From Chiayiivirga sp. (GTDB taxonomy: Bacteria; Pseudomonadota; Gammaproteobacteria; Xanthomonadales; Xanthomonadaceae), in assembly GCA_022647565.1 (NCBI GenBank), contig JALCLA010000002.1, forward strand, positions 310,001-374,000: a stretch of DNA of 64,000 nt, read 5' to 3'. The notes beneath the pieces were generated by a model. That model ran no database searches. It saw only the letters and a program-made list of their open reading frames with translations, and was not told the DNA's origin. The translations under genes and the position numbers were made by a program. This document shows positions 58,764-64,000 of the stretch, one piece after another; positions within the stretch are counted from its first letter, which is position 1, and every line of letters begins with the position of its first letter.

Positions 58764-59171
58764 TCAGTCGCCACGGTCACGCTCCTCACGGCCCCGCTCC
58801 AGACGATCCAGCAGGGCTCGCACCTGCGCCAGCTCCTCGGGCTTGGGCGACTCGCCCGCGCCCAGCACGCTCAGTACCAGTTCCATCCGGCGACCGCCGA
58901 ACAGGCGTTGCACCAGCGGGCCGAGCAGCCGGGTCTGTGCTGCCTCGCGCGTCACCGCAGGGCGATAGACGTGGGCGCGCTGTGCATCGTCGCGCGCCAC
59001 CAGTCCCTTTCCATGCATCACCTGCAACAGCTTGAGGGCGGTGGTGTAGCCGCCGCCTTCGTTCTCGTACAGGACTTCGAACACCTCGCGCACGGTGGCC
59101 TCGCCGCGCTGCCAGAGTACGTCGAGGATGGCGAGTTCGGATTCGGTGGGACGCGGTGTTTCAGTGGTCAT
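58764..59171 (-). CDS. blaI: BlaI/MecI-family repressor
   Basis: A 135-residue winged-helix repressor. The start at 59171 gives TTETPRPTESELAILDVLWQ; the helix-turn-helix is TVREVFEVLYENEGGGYTTA with LKLLQVMHGKGLVARD. The C-terminal helices (LGPLVQRLFGGRRMELVLSVL) form the dimer. BlaI repressors are cleaved after signalling by the M56 protease encoded immediately downstream. No beta-lactamase gene is next to it. The candidate operator lies farther upstream at 59732-59761, before the secreted-protein gene. Confidence 0.88.
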   Translation of the reverse strand: MTTETPRPTESELAILDVLWQRGEATVREVFEVLYENEGGGYTTALKLLQVMHGKGLVARDDAQRAHVYRPAVTREAAQTRLLGPLVQRLFGGRRMELVLSVLGAGESPKPEELAQVRALLDRLERGREERDRGD

Positions 59172-59222
59172 GGGTGGCCTCTGGGGCGGCAGCATGACGC
59201 TGCCACCCGGTGTCGGCAAGGA

Positions 59223-59690
59223 TCAGCCGTCGCTCGGCGGGCGCATCGACGGACCCTGGATACGGCCCAGCTGGCGCTGCGCTTCTTCCCGTTCGCGCCG
59301 GATCTCGCCCTGGGTGCGGCACACCTGGTTGTGGCGGTGCGAACCGGTACGGACCTGTTGGCGGCACACGGTGCGGCTGTCGGCTGCGGCCTTGGTCAAC
59401 ACCGTATTGACCAGTTCCTGGTCATTGAACAACTGGGTCTGGACACGATTGTCGAGATCCTTGACCGAATCGACGCTCGCCAGGGCCTTTTCCATCCGAT
59501 CCAGCGCCGCGGTGACTTCCTCGCGTTCGGTGCGGGTCAGCTCGCTGTAGGCTTCGCCCTTGAGCGCCTTCTGGATTTCGGCGCGCAAGGCGGGGAATTC
59601 GGCGGGATTGGCGCGGATCATGTCCTTGGCCGCAGCGATAGAGGAAGCGGCAGCCAGCAGCAGGAGGACGAGGCAGGAACGCAGACGCAT
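59223..59690 (-). CDS. Small secreted Arg/Gln-rich protein
   Basis: A 155-residue protein with a signal peptide (MRLRSCLVLLLLAAASSIAA). The mature part is helical and highly charged: FPALRAEIQKALKGEAYSEL, TRTEREEVTAALDRMEKALA, and a Cys pair (SRTVCRQQVRTGSHRHNQVC). No domain is recognised. It is the first gene of the minus-strand unit with blaI and the BlaR1-like gene (51 bp apart), so it is probably under BlaI control; it could be the signal-output or sensor partner of the system. Periplasmic location is inferred. Confidence 0.7.
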   Translation of the reverse strand: MRLRSCLVLLLLAAASSIAAAKDMIRANPAEFPALRAEIQKALKGEAYSELTRTEREEVTAALDRMEKALASVDSVKDLDNRVQTQLFNDQELVNTVLTKAAADSRTVCRQQVRTGSHRHNQVCRTQGEIRREREEAQRQLGRIQGPSMRPPSDG

Positions 59691-59731
59691 GACAGGGATC
59701 TCCGTGGAGAATGAATGGGGCCGGGGCGAGA

Positions 59732-59761
59732 CTACGTCATCCTTCGTAGAAAATCAACGAA
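59732..59761 (-). promoter_or_regulatory. Candidate BlaI operator/promoter
   Basis: Two overlapping dyads: CTACG-TCATCCTT-CGTAG (59732-59749) and TTCGT-AGAAAATCA-ACGAA (59743-59761). A further CTTCGTAGG follows at 59765. On the minus strand TTGATT and TAGTCT with a 17-bp spacer overlap the dyads and could be the promoter. This site is upstream of the secreted-protein/blaI/blaR1-like unit. Confidence 0.4.
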
Positions 59762-60102
59762 ACACTTCGTAGGCATTGCGGCCGGCGCAGCGCGCCATCA
59801 GGCACGCGTCTACCCGCCGGGTTCGGCCGGATCGGAGACAAGCCATCGGAAGGAAGGTCGCAATCATGCCCTCGGCAGCCGATGTTCCGGACCCGATCCA
59901 GATCGCCGCCGCAAACAAAAAGCCCGCGGCGGGCATGGGGGATGCGCGCCGCGGGCCAAATGAAGCTATTGCCCCGATTACCGTAATCTGCAAGTCACGA
60001 CGTCAGGAGTGTCGAGCAGAACTTGGTAGCCGCAGGGTACGGGCGGTGCGATTAAGAGGCCGTTAAATCGGCTTGAGGGTTTCGTTAAGTCCCGGCGTCG
60101 GT
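59762..60102. other. Intergenic region with one terminator, no gene
   Basis: About 340 bp between the secreted-protein unit and the rimK stop. Besides the rimK terminator it shows short frames only and a slightly AT-richer segment near 60040-60090. No RNA gene was recognised. Confidence 0.5.
59915..59956 (-). terminator. Rho-independent terminator of the rimK operon
   Basis: On the minus strand a 10-bp perfect stem (GCCCGCGGCG at 59947-59956 in complement, paired with 59922-59931) is followed by TTTTTGTTTG. It is 147 bp beyond the rimK stop. Confidence 0.7.
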
Positions 60103-61011
60103 TCAGGCCGAAGCATTGGCACGCTGCCGCTTGGCGCGGCGCGCGCGCGCGTCGATGTATTCGATGATGCTGCCCGCCACATCCAGCCCGGTGGCACCCT
60201 CGATACCTTCCAGGCCCGGTGACGAATTCACCTCCAGCACCAAGGGGCCGCGCCGGGAACGCAGCAGGTCGACACCGGCCACATTCAGGCCCATCACCTT
60301 GGCGGCGCGGATCGCGGTCTCGCGCTCCTCGTCGTTCAACTGCACTGCCTTGGCCGAGCCGCCGCGATGCAGGTTGGAGCGGAACTCGCCCTTGCGCGCC
60401 TGACGCCGCATCGAGGCCACCACCTCGCTGCCCACCACGAAGCAGCGCACGTCCGAACCCTTGGCCTCGCCGATGAACTCCTGCACCAGGAAATTTGCAT
60501 ACAGGCCGCGAAAGGCCTCGATCACGCTGCGCGAGGCCGAGATGCGTTCGGCCAGGATCACGCCATTGCCCTGGGTACCCTCGGTCAGCTTGATGATGTG
60601 CGGCGGCTTGCCCAGCATGTGCAACAGGTCGGCCGTGTCGTCCGGGTTGTCACCGAACACGGTGCGCGGCAGTCCGATGTCCTGCTTGGCCAGCAGCTGG
60701 TGGCAACGCAGCTTGTCGCGCGCGCGCAGGATCGCATCCGACCCGTTCGGGGTGTAGACCCCCATCATTTCGAACTGGCGCAACACCGCCGTTCCGTAGA
60801 ACGTCACCGAGGCTCCGATGCGCGGCAGCACGGCGTCGTAGTCCGACAGCACCCGCCCCTTGTAGTGCATCTCGAAGGCACCCGGCGCGATTCGCATGTA
60901 GCAGCGCAGGGGATCGAGCACGCGCACCGTATGGCCACGGCTGCGAGCAGCTTCGATCAGGCGCTGGGTCGAGTACAGCTTGCTGTTGCGCGACAGGATC
61001 GCGAGTTTCAT
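60103..61011 (-). CDS. rimK: Ribosomal protein S6--L-glutamate ligase
   Basis: A 302-residue ATP-grasp ligase that adds glutamates to the C-terminus of ribosomal protein S6 (and makes poly-glutamate in vitro). Motifs: [60 protein letters not shown] (ATP-grasp loop), [35 protein letters not shown] and [18 protein letters not shown] (metal site). Full length. ATGA overlap with the upstream retropepsin-like gene couples the two. Confidence 0.95.
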   Translation of the reverse strand: MKLAILSRNSKLYSTQRLIEAARSRGHTVRVLDPLRCYMRIAPGAFEMHYKGRVLSDYDAVLPRIGASVTFYGTAVLRQFEMMGVYTPNGSDAILRARDKLRCHQLLAKQDIGLPRTVFGDNPDDTADLLHMLGKPPHIIKLTEGTQGNGVILAERISASRSVIEAFRGLYANFLVQEFIGEAKGSDVRCFVVGSEVVASMRRQARKGEFRSNLHRGGSAKAVQLNDEERETAIRAAKVMGLNVAGVDLLRSRRGPLVLEVNSSPGLEGIEGATGLDVAGSIIEYIDARARRAKRQRANASA

Positions 61012-61454
61012 GCGTTGGCGTCCACCGCGTCGTTGCGATCACCCAGCGCGAACGACTGCGCTGGATCGACCAGGAAACGCCCGGCCATCGCGGTGCGGCC
61101 AAGCAGCATGGGGAACAGCATGTTGCGCCGGTTGGCCAGGTTGATCTCGACCGGGAAGCGCCGGCCCGCCAGTTCCAGTTCGGTGCGGATGAAGACGCGC
61201 TCGGTGGTGTGCCCACCCGAATCGGTCACCGGTCGGCGATCCAGCACCTCGGCATTGCAGGTATGCAACTCGTCGCCGACGCCGGTGCGGACGCTGAAGC
61301 AGACCCACTCGACATTGCCCTCGAAAAAACTGGACAAGGCCTCGACATGCAGCGCGGACGAACGCGCGCCGCTGTCGATCTTGGCGCGGATCGCCGCAAT
61401 GCCCAGTTGCGGCAGCGACAGCCATTCGCGCCAACCGAGCACCGTCGCCGCCAT
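61008..61454 (-). CDS. RimB-like retropepsin-type aspartic protease (RimK-associated)
   Basis: A 148-residue member of the family first annotated as ATP-dependent zinc protease and later recognised as retropepsin-like (RimB), next to rimK genes. The active-site motif is [18 protein letters not shown] (D-S/T-G-A). [20 protein letters not shown] and [20 protein letters not shown] complete the fold. In Pseudomonas RimB limits S6 glutamylation by proteolysis; a similar balance with the adjacent RimK is expected. The pair is followed upstream by the tRNA-Gly. Confidence 0.85.
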   Translation of the reverse strand: MAATVLGWREWLSLPQLGIAAIRAKIDSGARSSALHVEALSSFFEGNVEWVCFSVRTGVGDELHTCNAEVLDRRPVTDSGGHTTERVFIRTELELAGRRFPVEINLANRRNMLFPMLLGRTAMAGRFLVDPAQSFALGDRNDAVDANA

Positions 61455-61545
61455 CGACTCCCGACCCCAGCTTCAGCTGTCGCGTTGCGCTTGTGGAAAG
61501 TCCGGCCAAGGATGGCGCGGTCACTTGCGCAGGGACGCGCATGAA

Positions 61546-61619
61546 TGGAGCGGGTGATGGGAATCGAACCCACGCTAGCAGCTTGGGAAGCTGCAGTTCT
61601 ACCATTGAACTACACCCGC
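61546..61619 (-). tRNA. tRNA-Gly (anticodon CCC)
   Basis: On the minus strand the 74-nt cloverleaf has acceptor GCGGGTG/CACCCGC, a D-arm with AATGGTAGA, anticodon stem GCAGC/GCTGC with loop TTCCCAA (anticodon CCC), a T-arm with GTGGGTTCGATTCCCAT, and an encoded CCA. It is isolated between the rimK pair and thiS. Confidence 0.95.
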
Positions 61620-61696
61620 GTTCGGCGGGAATGATAGCCAGCCGCCCTGATCCGGGCAATGCGCCGCGGACGCGGCTCTCAACGACCACGGAATCC

Positions 61697-61897
61697 ATGC
61701 GCATCGTCCTGAACGGCTCCCCGATCGACCTGCCCGCGCCCATGGACGTGGCCGGGCTGCTGTCCCACCTGGCCCTGACCGAGAAGCGCGTCGCGGTGGA
61801 AGTGAACCGCGAGATCGTGCCGCGCAGCCGGCACGCCGGCCATGTCTTGCACGAAGGCGATGCGGTGGAATTGGTGCACGCGCTGGGCGGCGGCTGA
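61697..61897 (+). CDS. thiS: Sulfur carrier protein ThiS
   Basis: A 66-residue ubiquitin-like protein that carries sulfur as a C-terminal thiocarboxylate for the thiazole of thiamine. RIVLNGSPIDLPAPMDVAGL and EKRVAVEVNREIVPRSRH are family motifs; the C-terminus ends LGGG, so the needed Gly-Gly is present. TGATG overlap with the acetyltransferase gene. It is the normal partner of ThiG below. Confidence 0.92.
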   Translation: MRIVLNGSPIDLPAPMDVAGLLSHLALTEKRVAVEVNREIVPRSRHAGHVLHEGDAVELVHALGGG

Positions 61898-62325
61898 TGT
61901 TCGTGATCGACTGCGACCCATTGCGCCTCGACGTGGGCTTGGTCCACCGTTGGCTCAGCGAGGAAAGCTATTGGGCCCGCGGCGTGCCGCGTGCCGTGCT
62001 CGAACGCGCGCTGCAGCATTCGCTCTGTTTCGGCGCCTATCGCGATGGCGACCAGGTGGGCTTCGCGCGTGCTGTCACCGATCGCGCGACCTTCGCCTAT
62101 CTCGCCGATGTCTTCGTCCTGCCTGAAGCCCGCGGCCGGGGCTGCGCCCGGGCCTTGATGGACGCGGTCGTGGCCCATCCCGACCTGCAGGGCCTGCGCC
62201 GGTTCGCCCTCGCCACGCGCGATGCACATGCGCTCTACGCACGCTACGGCTTCACCGCACTCGCGCGACCCGAGACCTTCATGGAGTGCTATCGGCCCGC
62301 GGTCTACGCCAGCGAGCCCTCGTAG
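61897..62325 (+). CDS. GNAT-family acetyltransferase
   Basis: A 142-residue protein. The acetyl-CoA site is [24 protein letters not shown] (the RGxGxA pyrophosphate loop), with beta-strand motifs [20 protein letters not shown] and the C-terminal [17 protein letters not shown]. It starts on the last base of the thiS stop, so is read with thiS, separating thiS from thiG. Its substrate is unknown and it has no known role in thiamine synthesis. Confidence 0.85.
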   Translation: MFVIDCDPLRLDVGLVHRWLSEESYWARGVPRAVLERALQHSLCFGAYRDGDQVGFARAVTDRATFAYLADVFVLPEARGRGCARALMDAVVAHPDLQGLRRFALATRDAHALYARYGFTALARPETFMECYRPAVYASEPS

Positions 62326-62377
62326 CGCAGCGCACGCGGCGCTCTACATCGCGCGCATCTCGGGCGATAATCGCCGC

Positions 62378-63187
62378 ATGACTACCCCACTCCCGCCGCT
62401 GGCCGCCACGCACGATCCGCTCGTCATCGCCGGGCGCGGCTACGCCTCGCGCCTGCTCACCGGTACCGGCAAGTTCATCGACCTGGATCAGACCCGACGT
62501 GCCACCGAGGCCGCCGGCGCGCAAATCGTCACGGTCGCGATCCGCCGCACCAACATTGGCCAGAACCCGAACGAGCCCAACCTGCTCGACGTGCTGCCGC
62601 CGGAGCGCTACACGCTGCTGCCCAACACCGCCGGCTGCTATACCGCCGCCGACGCGGTGCGCACCTGCAAGCTGGCGCGCGAACTGCTCGACGGACACTC
62701 CCTGGTCAAGCTTGAAGTGCTGGGCGATGCCAGGACGCTGTACCCGGACGTGGTGCAGACCCTGAGCGCGGCGGAAGAACTGGTGGCAGACGGCTTCCAG
62801 GTGATGGTCTACACCAGCGACGATCCGATCCTGGCCAAGCGCCTGGAACAGATCGGCTGCGTGGCGGTGATGCCGCTGGCGGCACCGATCGGCTCGGGCC
62901 TCGGCGTGCAAAACAAGTACAACCTGCTCGAGATCGTCGAGAACGCCAGGGTGCCGATCATCGTCGATGCCGGCGTCGGCACCGCGTCGGATGCGTCCAT
63001 CGCGATGGAACTGGGCTGCGACGGCGTGCTGATGAACACCGCGATTGCCGGCGCGCGCGATCCGATCCTGATGGCCTCGGCCATGCGCAAGGCGGTGGAG
63101 GCCGGGCGCGAAGCCTTCCGTGCCGGTCGCATCCCGCGCAAGCGCTACGCCAGCGCGTCCTCGCCGGCGGATGGCTTGGTCGGATGA
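62378..63187 (+). CDS. thiG: Thiazole synthase ThiG
   Basis: A 269-residue TIM barrel that forms the thiazole phosphate of thiamine from DXP, dehydroglycine and ThiS thiocarboxylate. [69 protein letters not shown] (Schiff-base Lys) and [20 protein letters not shown] are conserved. A GATAAT nine bases before the ATG could be a -10 element giving a nearly leaderless mRNA. The stop overlaps trmB (ATGA). Confidence 0.95.
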   Translation: MTTPLPPLAATHDPLVIAGRGYASRLLTGTGKFIDLDQTRRATEAAGAQIVTVAIRRTNIGQNPNEPNLLDVLPPERYTLLPNTAGCYTAADAVRTCKLARELLDGHSLVKLEVLGDARTLYPDVVQTLSAAEELVADGFQVMVYTSDDPILAKRLEQIGCVAVMPLAAPIGSGLGVQNKYNLLEIVENARVPIIVDAGVGTASDASIAMELGCDGVLMNTAIAGARDPILMASAMRKAVEAGREAFRAGRIPRKRYASASSPADGLVG

Positions 63188-63915
63188 CGGCGGAGCACAG
63201 CCACGGCCTGCCGCACGAGGGCGATCCGGCCCTGCGCACGCGCAGCATCCGCAGCTTCGTGCTGCGCCAGGGCCGCCTGACCGAAGCCCAGGAGCGCGCC
63301 TTCGCCGAGCACTGGGCGCGCTACGGGCTCGAACCTCAACCGCGGCTGCGTGATTTCGATGCCGTGTTCGGGCGCAAGGCCGAACGCGTGCTGGAGATCG
63401 GCTTCGGCAACGGCGAAGCCCTGCGCTGGGCCGGCGCCAACGACGCCGAGCGCGATTTCCTCGGGCTGGAAGTGCATCGTCCCGGCGTCGGTCGGCTGCT
63501 CAATGCACTGGCGGCGGACGACACCGACAACGTGCGTTTGTATTGCCACGATGCGGTGGAAATCCTCAAGACCGAGGTCGCCGACGGCTCGCTGGGCGAG
63601 ATCCGCATCTGGTTTCCCGATCCATGGCCGAAGAAGCGCCACCACAAGCGGCGCCTGATCCAACCGGGCTTCGCCGCCTTGCTCGCGGCCAAACTGCGCT
63701 TCGGCGGACTCTTGCATCTGGCCACCGACTGGCAGGACTATGCCGGACACATGTGGGATGTGCTGGATGCCGAACCGCTCCTGCACAACGAAGCCGGCGC
63801 ACGCGGCTGGTTCGACCGGCCGGCGTGGCGTCCGCAGACGCATTTCGAGGCGCGCGGCCTGCGCCTCGGGCATGGGGTGTGGGACTTGCTCTATCGACGC
63901 GAAGGGAGCGCTTGA
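63184..63915 (+). CDS. trmB: tRNA (guanine-N7)-methyltransferase
   Basis: A 243-residue SAM-dependent enzyme that methylates G46 in the tRNA variable loop. The SAM site is [19 protein letters not shown] and [17 protein letters not shown]; the catalytic signature [20 protein letters not shown] is intact, as are [14 protein letters not shown] and the C-terminal motif. Adjacent to thiG in the usual Xanthomonadales order. The N-terminus ([20 protein letters not shown]) is slightly extended. Confidence 0.95.
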   Translation: MTAEHSHGLPHEGDPALRTRSIRSFVLRQGRLTEAQERAFAEHWARYGLEPQPRLRDFDAVFGRKAERVLEIGFGNGEALRWAGANDAERDFLGLEVHRPGVGRLLNALAADDTDNVRLYCHDAVEILKTEVADGSLGEIRIWFPDPWPKKRHHKRRLIQPGFAALLAAKLRFGGLLHLATDWQDYAGHMWDVLDAEPLLHNEAGARGWFDRPAWRPQTHFEARGLRLGHGVWDLLYRREGSA

Positions 63916-63942
63916 ACCGGAGCTTCTCCAGCGAAAGCAATG

Positions 63943-63962
63943 CGAAGGGCGCACGCCCTTCG
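63943..63962 (+). terminator. Hairpin after trmB, possible terminator
   Basis: CGAAGGGCG-CA-CGCCCTTCG is a perfect 9-bp hairpin 28 bp after the trmB stop. There is no T-tract, so it may be a weak terminator or a dispersed repeat. Confidence 0.4.
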
Positions 63963-64000
63963 ACCCCGGCCGCAACGCGGCCTGCGCCCAAGGCGATGGT

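Overview
This is a high-GC chromosomal window from a gammaproteobacterium, most likely of the order Lysobacterales (Xanthomonadales; Rhodanobacteraceae-like). The evidence is the gene order pilR ... pilB-pilC-pilD-coaE, an S-adenosylhomocysteine (SAH) riboswitch ahead of ahcY, GTAG-headed palindromic REP pairs like those described in Stenotrophomonas, a secreted protein ending in the DGFE-type tail common in this order, and the thiS/thiG/trmB and rimK neighbourhoods. The species cannot be named from the sequence.

1-20 kb: type IV pilus locus with an embedded pilin/glycan island. It begins inside pilR and ends with pilB, pilC, pilD and coaE. Between pilR and pilB lie a broken tfpX-like pilin accessory gene, a membrane-fused spermidine-synthase-like gene, two related GT-C/TPR membrane glycosyltransferase-like genes on either side of a truncated major pilin, and a sugar-polymer set (GT4, epimerase, two GT2, Wzx-like flippase, methyltransferase, DPM-type GT2). 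Reading-frame breaks are dense here and run into pilB. Several map to C or G runs, and the rest of the window is free of them, so either a decaying island or locally poor consensus is possible.

20-31.6 kb: metK, then an accessory block on the minus strand (MazEF pair, secreted beta-propeller-like protein, Ser/Thr kinase-TPR protein coupled to an ECF sigma factor, an exported protein with a repeated C-terminal domain), then ahcY behind its SAH riboswitch.

31.8-48.7 kb: the most unusual part. It is a co-directional array in which most neighbouring genes overlap by 4 bp, built from two unrelated paralogous membrane families: five TolB-like/TPR proteins with a three-helix head, and five DUF6090-like bitopic proteins plus one truncated copy. 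Toxin-antitoxin-like genes (NTase, PIN fragment, RHH-PIN pair) and an MFS transporter are interleaved. In both families the 5' 'heads' are almost identical at the nucleotide level between some copies, while the 'bodies' diverge. This suggests gene conversion or modular recombination. The array lies between ahcY and metF, two genes of the same methyl cycle.

48.7-64 kb: mostly housekeeping and regulation: a diguanylate cyclase, metF, ilvE, formaldehyde detoxification (frmR-frmA-fghA with an operator), an OmpR-type two-component system, a BlaI-BlaR1-like pair with an extra secreted protein and a candidate operator, rimK with its retropepsin-like partner, tRNA-Gly(CCC), thiS-GNAT-thiG and trmB. 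metK, ahcY and metF together supply, use and recycle S-adenosylmethionine. The frm genes handle formaldehyde from the same one-carbon pool.
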